NCBI GenBank assembly: GCA_964448285.1
Contig: CAYUWG010000008.1
Location: forward strand, 25,012 to 89,011
DNA length: 64,000 nt
From: CAYUWG01 sp964448285
GTDB lineage: Bacteria > Bacteroidota > Ignavibacteria > SZUA-365
Direction: 5' to 3'
A model generated the notes under the pieces. The model was not told the origin of the DNA. It did no database searches and saw only the letters and a program-made list of their open reading frames with translations. Each line of letters starts with the position of its first letter. Position 1 is the first letter of the stretch. Position numbers and translations under genes: made by a program. Of the stretch, positions 40,881-52,622 are shown piece by piece.

Positions 40881-43800
40881 TCAATCGTTCTTTTGTACGG
40901 CCTTCCTCGGCAGTTTGAGAATGAACTCGGTGAATTCACCCGGTTCGGATTCGAAGGTCAACGAGCCGCCGTGTAATTGCACGATGATATCGTAGCTGAT
41001 CGAAAGGCCAAGCCCCGTGCCGATGCCGGTCGGTTTCGTCGTGAAGAACGGTTGGAAGATCTGTTCGCGCAGTTCCTTGGGGATGCCCGTTCCGTTGTCG
41101 CGGATACGGACGACGGCGGTGTTGTCCTTGAATGCCGTCGTGATCCGCACGATCGGCTGCACGTCGTGGTTTGACTGGTCCCACTTCTGGTGCGCTGCGT
41201 AGCAAGCGTTGTTCACGATGTTGAGAAAGACACGACTGATATCCTCCGGGATCACGTACATCTTCGGGATATTCGGATCATAATTCTTTTCCAGGGCAAC
41301 GGAGAAGTTGGCGTGTGAACCTCGAATGCCGTGATACGCCAGCGCGACGCTGTCGTCCAGCAGCCGGTTGAGATCGATCTCACGTGCTTCGCCTTTGCGA
41401 ACGCGTGAGTGTTGCAGCATCGACCGGATGATCGACGACGCTCGTTCACCATGGTCCATCATCATCCGTGCATTCTGAATGAGCGACTCGATCAGTCTTT
41501 CGACTTGCTCGCGGTTGGAGGAGTTCTTCAATTCATCGGCAAGCTCTTCCAGCATTTCCTTGGTAAGGCCGGCGAAGTTGTTGACGAAGTTCAGGGGATT
41601 CTGAATTTCATGTGCGATGCCTGCCGTGAGCGAACCGAGCGACGCAAGTTTCTCCTGTGTGATAAGTTGCTGCTGCGTGCTGATGATCTGTTCGTTCTTC
41701 AGTTTCAGTTCTTCGTTGAAGCGTTCGAGCGTCTCGTTGATGCGCTCCAGTTCCCTTTTCTGCAAAGAGATTTCTTCCGATTGACGTGAGATCTGTGCCG
41801 TTCGAATCCGGACTTTCTCCTCCAACTCTTGCTTGTACCTTTCCAACTGCCGTGTTCTCATGCGAACGATTCCGATGACCATCGCAACCAATGCAGCAGC
41901 ATAGAACAGAAAAGCCCACGACGTCAGATACAATGGAGGAAGGATGCGCAACTCGAATGCGTCTTCGTTGCCGAGTGTCCCATAGATATCTCTGCTGCGC
42001 ACACGGAAGACATACGTGCCTGCGGGAAGATTCGCATACTCCTTCCGCGTTTCGGAGAACCAGGATGACCACTGGTCGTCATAGCCGTCGAGGAGTATCT
42101 GATATTCGTTTCCTTCGACATGGGAGTAGCTCATCGCGGCGAAATCGAACCGGACGGTGTTTCTTCCAAACGGTATTTCTATCGGTTGGAGCTGCTGTAT
42201 TCTGTTGCCGAAATACAGGGCGGAGTCACGACCGATCGTCACGGAGCGAATGAGCGTGTTGAACGCCCGGTTCGAGCGTCCTTCCTTGCTGTAATCGTAG
42301 CGGATCACGCTCGACGGCCTGCCGAACCACACGACTTTCGAATCTTCAGGATAGATACAGTACACAGCGGCCGGATCAACGATGCGAAGCGCGCCGACAT
42401 TCCATTGGTAAGCCCCGGTGGATGTGCGTATCCAGCGACCCGGTGCAGGCTCGTCGTTCTTCCAGTGATAGGACCAGATGTTCCCATGCAAGTCGTCAGC
42501 GAGCGGAAAAAAGGGAATGCCTTGCAACTCCGGTTGCCTTTCAAGAAGAAGCGTATCCTGTTCAAAACGATTGAGTGCCGGATTGAAAAGAAAAAGACCC
42601 TCTTGAGTCGGAAAGATCAGACCGCGAGAGGTGGATGTGGTGAAGACGAACATGGATTGAAGTCCATGCGTCGTGTCGAATCGTGTCACGTGAGGTTTCG
42701 ACGTAAAGCCTCCAGAATAATCCAGACGCACGACGCCTTCCGTTGTAGAACCTAACCACAAGTCTCCATCAGGGGATTCAGCCATGGACCAGATGCGATG
42801 CGGGACGCTCTGAATCTGAGTTTCGAATTTCCATGCGCCGTTACGAAAGGAGAAGGAGATCAAATCGTCGCCGCCTGCATAAATCCGGTTCGGATCCTTT
42901 CGTGATCGAAGAACCTCTCTGATGAGCACTTTGAATCTGCCCACAGACCGAACGACGCCTTCATCGAGAAACAATAACCCTCTCGATGACCCGATGAACA
43001 AATCCGCTCCTGTTGATAAAAGGGAGAAGCACTGGCTCTCTGACCCGGGGACGAGTTCCCATCTCCTTAGTGGTTTCGATTCCGAGCGATGAAAACCCAG
43101 TGGCGCTTGCTGTACCAAACGGTAAAGACCGTCGGTCGTGGCGACATAGAGAATACCTTTGTGACGGATGATGCTGTTGCACGCTCCGACGAGACCGAAT
43201 TCTTCGCGGTGGACCGAAATTGGAGCAGGCCAATCGACGTGGGATATCCCTTTTGAAGTCATAATCCAGAATCCATTTTGCGGATCGACATACTGACTTA
43301 ACACCCAGAATGCCGGCAAGCCGGAGTTCTTATCGAGGATCATCACGAGATCACCGCTGCAGTTGATAACGAGAACACCATGCCGCGACGTCCCGATCGC
43401 TATCAATGAATCGGGAAGCTGAACGACATGAGTGACCGTACTCGTTCGAAGTATGTTTTGGACAGCCGGTCCTAACAACATCACCTTCCCATCCGCAATC
43501 ATGCTTGCCGTCGTTCCTTCAAAACCAAGAAGCATGGTGGAACCGTGGATGACGAAGAGATTCTCGAACGATCGTGCAAGCTCGCTGAGGCGTGCGGCTT
43601 GAATCAAACGTTTCCCATGGAGCCGGTAGATATCGCTCATCGCCAGCACGTAGAGTACGCCGTCTGCAACGAATGCATCACGAAACGTCGTGTTTGTTTG
43701 TTCAATCATCTCCATCGAAGAGCCGTCCCAGAGGAAGAGTATATGAGGGGTGACGAAATAGACGATGCTGTCGAGAACGACGATATCCAACACAACGTCG

Positions 43801-44228
43801 AAGGATTGAGCATTCTTTGGAATGTGTTTCTTCAAGGATGTCAGCTCTGATCTCCCGATGCTGTCCGACCGCAGATAACCGAGTTCTCCGACCGTGCCGA
43901 AATACAGCCGTCCACTTGAATCCATCGCCATCGAGTATGCCGGTGAGTCGTTCAGTGAACCGAGATTCCTCCAGGAAACGCCATCGAATTCCAGCAAGCC
44001 GTCAGCACTTCCGAAATACATGACGCCACGCTTGTCCTGCTGCGCGCAGAAGTACTGCATTTCGATCTTGTTGTAGGTGGTAGTCCAGATCTGCGGCGCT
44101 CCAAGTTCGTTCACTTGCGCATGAGCAATGAACTGACCCGTATGAAGCGAGAAGAGAGTCCAAACGAGGAAGTACAGCGCGATAGATTGCACCGGGAAAA
44201 ACTGCTTTATATCAGTTCCTGTTCGCAT
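40881..44228 (-). CDS. Propeller / Y_Y_Y sensor histidine kinase 2
   Basis: 1115 residues with the same architecture as the kinase at 14395-17688. Signal/anchor at residues 12-37, propeller repeats (GVMYFGSADGLLEFDGVSW, RLYFGTVGELGYLRSD, ILYVATTDGLYRLV), Y_Y_Y domain (YQILLDGYDDQWSSWFSETR then YVFRVRSRDIYG), one membrane helix (WAFLFYAAALVAMVIGIV), coiled coil, His box GIAHEIQNPLNFVNNFAGL, and ATP-binding boxes (NIVNNACYA, DNGTGIP, GTGLGLSIS). There is no receiver domain. The input is probably sensed outside the cytoplasmic membrane by the propeller. The response regulator must be encoded elsewhere. Confidence 0.93.
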   Translation of the reverse strand: MRTGTDIKQFFPVQSIALYFLVWTLFSLHTGQFIAHAQVNELGAPQIWTTTYNKIEMQYFCAQQDKRGVMYFGSADGLLEFDGVSWRNLGSLNDSPAYSMAMDSSGRLYFGTVGELGYLRSDSIGRSELTSLKKHIPKNAQSFDVVLDIVVLDSIVYFVTPHILFLWDGSSMEMIEQTNTTFRDAFVADGVLYVLAMSDIYRLHGKRLIQAARLSELARSFENLFVIHGSTMLLGFEGTTASMIADGKVMLLGPAVQNILRTSTVTHVVQLPDSLIAIGTSRHGVLVINCSGDLVMILDKNSGLPAFWVLSQYVDPQNGFWIMTSKGISHVDWPAPISVHREEFGLVGACNSIIRHKGILYVATTDGLYRLVQQAPLGFHRSESKPLRRWELVPGSESQCFSLLSTGADLFIGSSRGLLFLDEGVVRSVGRFKVLIREVLRSRKDPNRIYAGGDDLISFSFRNGAWKFETQIQSVPHRIWSMAESPDGDLWLGSTTEGVVRLDYSGGFTSKPHVTRFDTTHGLQSMFVFTTSTSRGLIFPTQEGLFLFNPALNRFEQDTLLLERQPELQGIPFFPLADDLHGNIWSYHWKNDEPAPGRWIRTSTGAYQWNVGALRIVDPAAVYCIYPEDSKVVWFGRPSSVIRYDYSKEGRSNRAFNTLIRSVTIGRDSALYFGNRIQQLQPIEIPFGRNTVRFDFAAMSYSHVEGNEYQILLDGYDDQWSSWFSETRKEYANLPAGTYVFRVRSRDIYGTLGNEDAFELRILPPLYLTSWAFLFYAAALVAMVIGIVRMRTRQLERYKQELEEKVRIRTAQISRQSEEISLQKRELERINETLERFNEELKLKNEQIISTQQQLITQEKLASLGSLTAGIAHEIQNPLNFVNNFAGLTKEMLEELADELKNSSNREQVERLIESLIQNARMMMDHGERASSIIRSMLQHSRVRKGEAREIDLNRLLDDSVALAYHGIRGSHANFSVALEKNYDPNIPKMYVIPEDISRVFLNIVNNACYAAHQKWDQSNHDVQPIVRITTAFKDNTAVVRIRDNGTGIPKELREQIFQPFFTTKPTGIGTGLGLSISYDIIVQLHGGSLTFESEPGEFTEFILKLPRKAVQKND

Positions 44229-44383
44229 TCATCATCGTATGTTGATCTGAGACGGCATGGCGGAACGTGATATTGAAATGAGTTACGAGATTGAAAGGTT
44301 GAATGATTTGCTGCTCATTTCGTACAAGATAGCAAACCACCACCTCATCGAAATACATTCACTCTGATACAACGACGATAAAG

Positions 44384-45520
44384 ATGAACCCATTGATTGA
44401 AGAGCAGGTCAAAGCCGGCGTTGCATTGATCGACGGCTCACGGCTGATCACGGAATCGTGCGTGCGCGCAGGCGCGGACGTGTTCATCGGGTATCCGATC
44501 ACGCCTGCCAACCTGCTGTACCTCTATGCAGGCAAGCGCTTCCCGATCATGCTCGCGGCGCCCGATGAAATCACCACGCTGCAATGGATGTGCGGTTATG
44601 CCGTTACCGATCACATGCCGGTCACCGCCACATCGTTCCCCGGCTATGCGCTCATGCTCGAATCGATCAACATGGCATTCATGATGGAACTGCCGATGCT
44701 CGTAATCCTCGTACAGCGGCTCGGTCCGGCGACGGGAACCGCGACGACGGGGGCGCAAGGGGATATCGCGTTTCTCCATGGAAGCATCTCCGGTGGCTTT
44801 TCTCTCCCGACGTTTTGCATCAGCGATTTCCAGGATTGCTGGAACGTGACATCGGAAGCGATTCGCGCGGCAATGCATCTGCGAACACCCGTCGTATTGC
44901 TCACATCGAAAGAGATGGTCATGACGCTTTCGAGCTTCGAGCTTACTCTTCTTCCTCCCATCGAGAGACATGCCGTCTCCCGCTACCACTCCGATGACGA
45001 GTATCGTCCCTATCGCACAACGGAGAATCTCGTCCCTGACTTTCTCCCAGTCAGCAACACCGCGCATCAGGTGCGCTTTACCGCGTCCACGCATGATGAG
45101 CGGGGTTTGATACAGAGCACTTCCGCAGAGGGAATGGCAAACACGCGGCGCTTGCAGGAGAAGATCGACGCGCAGTCGGATGCGTTCACCATCTATGAAT
45201 ATGACGCCGACGCCGATGCCGATGTCTTGCTCATATCGTTCGACGTGACGGCACAGGCGGCGCGCGATGCTATCGATGAGTTACGGTCGAAGGGTTGTGC
45301 CGTATCGCATCTCATCCCGAAAACACTGTTTCCGATTCCGCGAGTCTATGCGGAGCTCGCATCGAAGTACCGGCGCGTCGTCGTTGCGGAAGAGAACCTG
45401 ACCGGACAGTACCGGCATTTGCTCTTTGGCGCGCATCACGATGCGCGGGTCACGGGTGTCAACGCAATCGGGCGCATGATCAGCCCCGAGGAAATCATCC
45501 GTGAGGTGCGCAATGGCTAA
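44384..45520 (+). CDS. 2-oxoacid:ferredoxin oxidoreductase, alpha subunit
   Basis: 378 residues. The alpha subunit of the pyruvate/2-oxoglutarate ferredoxin oxidoreductase family: GADVFIGYPITPANLLYLYA, ITTLQWMCGYAVTDHMPVTA then TSFPGYALMLESINMAFMME, LVQRLGPATGTATTGAQGD, and a C-terminal transketolase-like domain (DVLLISFDVTAQAARDAIDE ... VVVAEENLTGQYRHLL). It pairs with the beta-gamma fusion that overlaps its end by eight bases. Reaction: oxidative decarboxylation of a 2-oxoacid to acyl-CoA with reduction of ferredoxin. Sequence alone does not fix the substrate; the second set in this window (60941-63870) is more KorAB-like. Confidence 0.88.
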   Translation: MNPLIEEQVKAGVALIDGSRLITESCVRAGADVFIGYPITPANLLYLYAGKRFPIMLAAPDEITTLQWMCGYAVTDHMPVTATSFPGYALMLESINMAFMMELPMLVILVQRLGPATGTATTGAQGDIAFLHGSISGGFSLPTFCISDFQDCWNVTSEAIRAAMHLRTPVVLLTSKEMVMTLSSFELTLLPPIERHAVSRYHSDDEYRPYRTTENLVPDFLPVSNTAHQVRFTASTHDERGLIQSTSAEGMANTRRLQEKIDAQSDAFTIYEYDADADADVLLISFDVTAQAARDAIDELRSKGCAVSHLIPKTLFPIPRVYAELASKYRRVVVAEENLTGQYRHLLFGAHHDARVTGVNAIGRMISPEEIIREVRNG

Positions 45521-46793
45521 GAGTTTCCTGAATGGAAGTGAACTGCCTTTCTGCAAAGGGTGTGGTCATTCACATGTCGCGAAAAGCACGGAGAAGGCTT
45601 TGCAGATCCTCGGTCTCGACCCTCTCGACGTCGTCCTCGTGACGGACATCGGGTGCCACGGTATCATCGATAAAAGCCTTTTGACGCACACAGTTCACGG
45701 GCTTCATGGAAGATCGGTCGCGGTCGGTGCTGGCATCGCGGCTGGGCTTTCCGATGCGAGCAAGAAAGTGATCGTCTATGTCGGAGATGGCGGGGCGACG
45801 ATCGGAATGCAGCACCTGATCAACGCCGCACATCACGGCTTCGATATGACGGTGGTCATTCACAACAACTTCCTGTATGGAATGACCGGCGGGCAGCCTT
45901 CCGAATTCACGCCGCAAGGATTCAAAACACCGACACTAACGAACGGCGCGACCATCGAAGGTTACGACGTGTGCGAACTGCTGACGGCTGCAGGCGCAAC
46001 GTATGTTCGACGCGTCGTAGGCATCGGTGATTTTTCGGAAGAGCTTGCGGAAGCCTTTTCTCATCGCGGATTCTCTATCGTCGAAGTGATGGAATTATGT
46101 CCGAGCTATGCCGTGAAAGCGAATCCCGGCTTGAAACTGCCTGCGGTGCTTGAGGCTGCCGGTTTGCATGTCAAAACCTTTGCAAAGAAGGAAGGCCGCG
46201 TCTTTCGAAGCCCCGTGAATGACAGCCGCGAATCGCTCATCACCTCTTCGTTGCTTGTCGAGGCACGATTCCCGGCGCAGGTCGCAAAACCGATGGGAAT
46301 CATGCTTGCCGGCTCGGCAGGTGAGGGCGTGCAGTCCGCGGCGGAGCTTCTCGGGAAAGCCGCAGTGATATCGGGACTCCACGCAACGAAGAAAGGCAGC
46401 TATCCCGTCACCGTCGGCGTCGGCTTCTCCGCGTCGGAAGTGATTCTCTCTCCATGGCCGATTCGATACACGGGTCTTCCTATGCCGGATATTCTTCTCG
46501 TGACGTCAGAGGACGGACTGGATTATGCGCGATCCCGTATGATGCGAATGGATGAATCGACGATCGTGGTTCTCGATGAGACACTTGAGATCCCGCGCAT
46601 CGCCGCGCAGGTGCGCCGTGTCGATTTACGCAAACTTGCAGGCGCGAAGAATGCTGCGTTATCGGGAGTCTTTCGATGCGTTCAGGACATGAACATCATT
46701 CCTATCGAAGCGCTGATCGCTGCATTTCAGGAAACACCTCTTTCGGAAAAGATCGATATCACTCGTTTTATCGGTGCCGGTTTGGAGCGTTGA
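45513..46793 (+). CDS. 2-oxoacid:ferredoxin oxidoreductase, fused beta-gamma subunit
   Basis: 426 residues from the ATG at 45513 inside the end of the alpha gene. Residues about 1-215 are the TPP-binding beta subunit (FCKGCGHSHVAKSTEKAL, TDIGCHGIIDKSL, VHGLHGRSVAVGAGIAAGLS, VYVGDGGATIGMQHLINAAH with G-D-G-x-x-x-x-G, then NNFLYGMTGGQPS). C-x-x-C-x-x-H and D-I-G-C are the cluster ligands; the usual C-P-G-C has Lys in place of Pro. Residues about 255-426 are the gamma domain (GIMLAGSAGEGVQSAAELLG, ATKKGSYPVTVGVGFSASEV). Beta and gamma are normally separate or gamma is fused to alpha. Confidence 0.88.
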   Translation: MAKSFLNGSELPFCKGCGHSHVAKSTEKALQILGLDPLDVVLVTDIGCHGIIDKSLLTHTVHGLHGRSVAVGAGIAAGLSDASKKVIVYVGDGGATIGMQHLINAAHHGFDMTVVIHNNFLYGMTGGQPSEFTPQGFKTPTLTNGATIEGYDVCELLTAAGATYVRRVVGIGDFSEELAEAFSHRGFSIVEVMELCPSYAVKANPGLKLPAVLEAAGLHVKTFAKKEGRVFRSPVNDSRESLITSSLLVEARFPAQVAKPMGIMLAGSAGEGVQSAAELLGKAAVISGLHATKKGSYPVTVGVGFSASEVILSPWPIRYTGLPMPDILLVTSEDGLDYARSRMMRMDESTIVVLDETLEIPRIAAQVRRVDLRKLAGAKNAALSGVFRCVQDMNIIPIEALIAAFQETPLSEKIDITRFIGAGLER

Positions 46794-46903
46794 ATCGGAC
46801 TCTTTGGACTGAGTGTGCGTTCGAGTACATTGATACGATTGAGTGAGAAACGACAAGTGACCATCACTTTTTCCATTTCAAACAAAGAGTAAAACGAGAC
46901 ATC

Positions 46904-47290
46904 ATGGATATCTGGTTCGTCGTCATGACAGTAAAGCTCGTTTCGCTCGGTCTTGCAACAAGCTATATCATGTACCTTCTTGCGAAACGATTTCATGTCG
47001 TCCGTTTTGCCGATGCCTGGCGATACGGCATTGTCGATGATTTCAGCGCGAAGCCCCGGTTACAAAATCTGTGGCTCGCCACAGTGTTCGTCATGGGTTT
47101 CCTTTGCGCCCTTGCAGGGCATCTGATCGATGGGGAAGGGATGGTCGCTGTGTTCGGGGTTCTCGCTTCATTTTTTCTTTCCCTTGTGATCATCCCCAAG
47201 GCATTTAACAAGATCAAAGCGATGATCGGTTTGGTGCTGTTTCTTTTCGGAGGGATGGGATACTATTTCGTCTCGCCCTACATCCTTTGA
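46904..47290 (+). CDS. Small membrane protein
   Basis: 128 residues with four hydrophobic segments: WFVVMTVKLVSLGLATSYIM, LWLATVFVMGFLCALAGHLI, MVAVFGVLASFFLSLVIIP and AMIGLVLFLFGGMGYYFV. No conserved motif is recognised. It ends three bases from the convergent phosphatase gene. Confidence 0.7.
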   Translation: MDIWFVVMTVKLVSLGLATSYIMYLLAKRFHVVRFADAWRYGIVDDFSAKPRLQNLWLATVFVMGFLCALAGHLIDGEGMVAVFGVLASFFLSLVIIPKAFNKIKAMIGLVLFLFGGMGYYFVSPYIL

Positions 47291-47293
47291 AGA

Positions 47294-48502
47294 TCACGTT
47301 GCGCGAATCGCGACGATGGTCAAGTCATCGTGTTGTTCTGCCGGCTGCGAAAAGGCCACCACTTCATTCTTCAGCGAATCGACTACGCGGCGTGACGTTG
47401 CGCCGTTCTGAAGAAGTTGGAGCGCAGTGCGTGTCATGCGTTCTTCGCCATACACTTCGCGTTGCGGATTCATCGCTTCGGTCAGCCCATCGGTGTAGAG
47501 AACCAAACTGTCGCCGGGCTTGAGTGTGACGCGCCCCGGTTTGTAGGAGACGGATTCTACAAGGCCGAGCGGATAATGATCGCCCTCGGATTCGAGCGGC
47601 TTACCAACGCCGTTCGAAAGGAGGATAGGTTTCGTCTGGCCGGCGTTGACATAGCGGATTTCTCCGCTTGCCGTATCGAGTTCGAGGAGGAAGAAGGAAA
47701 CGAAGCGCGTGCGGTTGTTCCGTGAACGAACTGCGCGGTTCAGTTTGCACATGATCTCGCTGATGTCCGATTCATGCTGGACTTCCGAAATGAATGCGCC
47801 GCTCGTAAAGATCGCCGTCATCGCTGCGTCCACGCCCTTACCAGCCACGTCCACGACGGCGACACCGAAACGGCGGTTGTCGTTCCCAAGCCAGACGTAG
47901 TCGAAGTGATCGCCGCCGACGTTCTGTGCCGGAATGCAAAGCCCCGCAACGTCGTAGCCTTCGACGTGGGGATCCTCTGTCGGCATGAGGCTGAGTTGCA
48001 TGTGGCGCGCGGCGTCCAACTCGATACGCAGCCGGTCCTTTTCACTTCGCTCCGAAGCGAAAACCCACACGAGGAGATTCACACCCGCAAGGATCAAGGC
48101 AGCGATGATGATGACCGTGAGCAAGCTGTCGAATCCGACTTGCAGCCACACAACGATCATCCCGATGCCGATGAGCACGAACGCCTGCTTCACTAACTGC
48201 TTGCGATCCTGTGGAATGCTCTTGTAAATCTCACGACTCCACGACAGCGAGAAGAGCGCGGCATCCTTCACGCTGACGTCATGCTGCGATGCCTCGAACC
48301 TTCGCTTGTACTCTTCACGGCTTCGCGAAAAAGAATCACGTGAGCGATACATCAGATAACCGAGAATCGCGAGAATCAGCATCTGCCCGATGACGGGTCC
48401 CCAGTGACCGGTCTGAACGGAATCCACGAATTGGTCGATCAAATTCAGAGCGAAGATGATGACGAAGATGATGAGAACGGTTTGTCGTTTGGTCATGGCC
48501 AT
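47294..48502 (-). CDS. Membrane-bound PP2C/SpoIIE-family phosphatase (RsbU-like)
   Basis: 402 residues from the ATG at 48502 (ATG at 48496 is possible). Two membrane segments at the start (TVLIIFVIIFALNLIDQFV and IGQMLILAILGYLMY), two more near residues 110-160 (AFVLIGIGMIVVWLQVGF, TVIIIAALILAGVNLLVWVF). Then the SpoIIE domain: AARHMQLSLMPTEDP, GGDHFDYVWLG, VAVVDVAGKGVDAAMTAIFT, YVNAGQTKPILL, LVLYTDGLTEAMN and HDDLTIVAIRA. The metal-binding acids of PP2C enzymes are present. Such proteins dephosphorylate anti-sigma antagonists in partner switching; no partner gene lies nearby. Confidence 0.92.
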   Translation of the reverse strand: MAMTKRQTVLIIFVIIFALNLIDQFVDSVQTGHWGPVIGQMLILAILGYLMYRSRDSFSRSREEYKRRFEASQHDVSVKDAALFSLSWSREIYKSIPQDRKQLVKQAFVLIGIGMIVVWLQVGFDSLLTVIIIAALILAGVNLLVWVFASERSEKDRLRIELDAARHMQLSLMPTEDPHVEGYDVAGLCIPAQNVGGDHFDYVWLGNDNRRFGVAVVDVAGKGVDAAMTAIFTSGAFISEVQHESDISEIMCKLNRAVRSRNNRTRFVSFFLLELDTASGEIRYVNAGQTKPILLSNGVGKPLESEGDHYPLGLVESVSYKPGRVTLKPGDSLVLYTDGLTEAMNPQREVYGEERMTRTALQLLQNGATSRRVVDSLKNEVVAFSQPAEQHDDLTIVAIRAT

Positions 48503-48772
48503 TTGCAGTCCGGCTGCTGAATTCAACTTAGGCTAAGGGTCATCGCGGACAAAAACATGAGAGAAATAATGATTCTGTTTCAGCGGGACATCGGCTGCGT
48601 TCGTCCGCGAATATCGTTTCGACCGCGAGCCGTCGAGGTGCATTACAGCCAATGTTCAAGCACATGTGCGGTGGATATCTGTCGTGCATGGTTCCTGTGC
48701 CTTTGCAATTCCCGGCATGCTGCCCTATGTTCCTAACCCCGCTTTGCGGTGAACAACTGACCCCATTCCACT

Positions 48773-50287
48773 ATGAGTATGACTGAAAATCCCGAAGAAC
48801 TGAATGACCAAATGCTTCATCGTCGAACAGAGTACGATGAACTTCTTCAAAGGGGAATCACGCCGTATCCCTACGCATTCGATCTCACGAAGACTTCCGA
48901 GGAAATCCATGCTGCGTATCGTGACGATGCACCGCGACAGGATGTGCGTGTCGCCGGTCGCATCATGACGTTGCGCCGGATGGGGAAAGCATCCTTCGTT
49001 CACATTCAGGATCACACCGGGAAAATTCAAATCTATCTCAAGCGGGATGACATTGGGGAGTCGTTGTATGATTCGTTTCGCCTTCTCGATATCGGGGACA
49101 TCATCGGCGTAGCGGGGTTCGTCTTTCGCACTCGCACCGGTGAAGTTTCGGTACATGCCGAGCGGATGGAGCTTCTCGCAAAGGCATTGCGTCCGATCCC
49201 GATTCCAAAGGAGAAAAAAGACGAAGAAGGCAACACGATCGTCTTCGATCAATTCACGGACAAGGAATTGCGCTACCGCAAGCGTCCGCTCGATCTCATT
49301 CTGAATCCCGACGTGAAGCGGACATTCCTGAAACGCACGGCGATCAATCGTTCGATGCGCGCATTCCTCGACGGTAAAGGTTACCTCGAAGTGGAGACGC
49401 CCGTCCTGCAGCCGCTCTACGGCGGTGCGGCTGCGCGCCCGTTCGTGACGCATCATCATGCGCTGAACATTCCGCTCTATTTGCGCATCGCCGATGAACT
49501 GTACCTGAAGCGGCTCATCGTCGGCGGATTTCACGCCGTGTATGAGATCAGCAAAGACTTCCGCAACGAAGGCATGGACAGAAACCACAACCCGGAATTC
49601 ACGATGATGGAGTTGTACGTCGCCTTCAAAGATTACATCTGGATGATGGAATTAGTCGAGGAAATGCTCTTCACGATCAACCGCGAAGTGAACGACGCGA
49701 ACGTCGTGAGCATCGCAGGAAACACGATCGACTTTACGCCACCGTATCCACGCCTCCCAATGCTGGAAGCAATCACGCGATATGCTGGGGAAAGCGTCGA
49801 GGGTCTTGACGAATCTGGGTTGCGGGCCGTAGCGAAAAGGCTTCACGTGGAAATCGAGGATAGCGCGGGAGCGGGAAAAATCATCGACGAGATCTTTTCA
49901 GCCCGAGTCGAGCCGCATCTCATTCAACCGACGTTCATTACGGATTATCCCCTCGAGCTTTCGCCGCTGGCAAAGAAGCACCGTTCGAAACCCGGACTCG
50001 TCGAACGTTTCGAGCTTTACATCAACGGGCAGGAGATTGCGAATGCCTTCTCGGAATTGAACGACCCGATCGACCAGAAGGAACGCTTTCTCGAACAGGC
50101 ACGCTTGAGAGCGCGTGGTGACGACGAAGCCATGAGTTTCGATGAAGACTTCATCGAGACCCTCGAATACGGAATGCCGCCGACGGCCGGACTCGGCATC
50201 GGTATCGACCGCTTGACGATGCTGTTGACCGGGGAGCCGTCGATTCGTGATGTGATTCTCTTTCCGACGATGCGACCGGAAAAATAG
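48773..50287 (+). CDS. lysS: Lysyl-tRNA synthetase, class II
   Basis: 504 residues. N-terminal OB-fold that binds the anticodon (VRVAGRIMTLRRMGKASFVH then IQDHTGKIQIYL). Class II motifs: motif 1 around RTAINRSMRAFLDGKGYLEV then ETPVLQPLYGGAAARPFVTH, motif 2 in FRNEGMDRNHNPEFTMMELY, and motif 3 GLGIGIDRLTMLLT near the end, followed by SIRDVILFPTMRP. Length and all motifs are as expected for an active enzyme that charges tRNA-Lys in the cytoplasm. It is followed after 100 bases by the helicase gene. The longer 48527-48772 gap before it shows no gene. Confidence 0.97.
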   Translation: MSMTENPEELNDQMLHRRTEYDELLQRGITPYPYAFDLTKTSEEIHAAYRDDAPRQDVRVAGRIMTLRRMGKASFVHIQDHTGKIQIYLKRDDIGESLYDSFRLLDIGDIIGVAGFVFRTRTGEVSVHAERMELLAKALRPIPIPKEKKDEEGNTIVFDQFTDKELRYRKRPLDLILNPDVKRTFLKRTAINRSMRAFLDGKGYLEVETPVLQPLYGGAAARPFVTHHHALNIPLYLRIADELYLKRLIVGGFHAVYEISKDFRNEGMDRNHNPEFTMMELYVAFKDYIWMMELVEEMLFTINREVNDANVVSIAGNTIDFTPPYPRLPMLEAITRYAGESVEGLDESGLRAVAKRLHVEIEDSAGAGKIIDEIFSARVEPHLIQPTFITDYPLELSPLAKKHRSKPGLVERFELYINGQEIANAFSELNDPIDQKERFLEQARLRARGDDEAMSFDEDFIETLEYGMPPTAGLGIGIDRLTMLLTGEPSIRDVILFPTMRPEK

Positions 50288-50387
50288 TCGCGCTCTCCCG
50301 GAAGGCTCTTCTGTCCGAACATTTCGGGATGCTCATTTTCTCAGGGCAGAATCGTATTGCAGCATCGCGAGAATTATCGAATCACCT

Positions 50388-52592
<2,205 letters not shown>

Positions 52593-52622
52593 GTACGGCG
52601 CCGCAGGGAGCGCTGTGCATCG

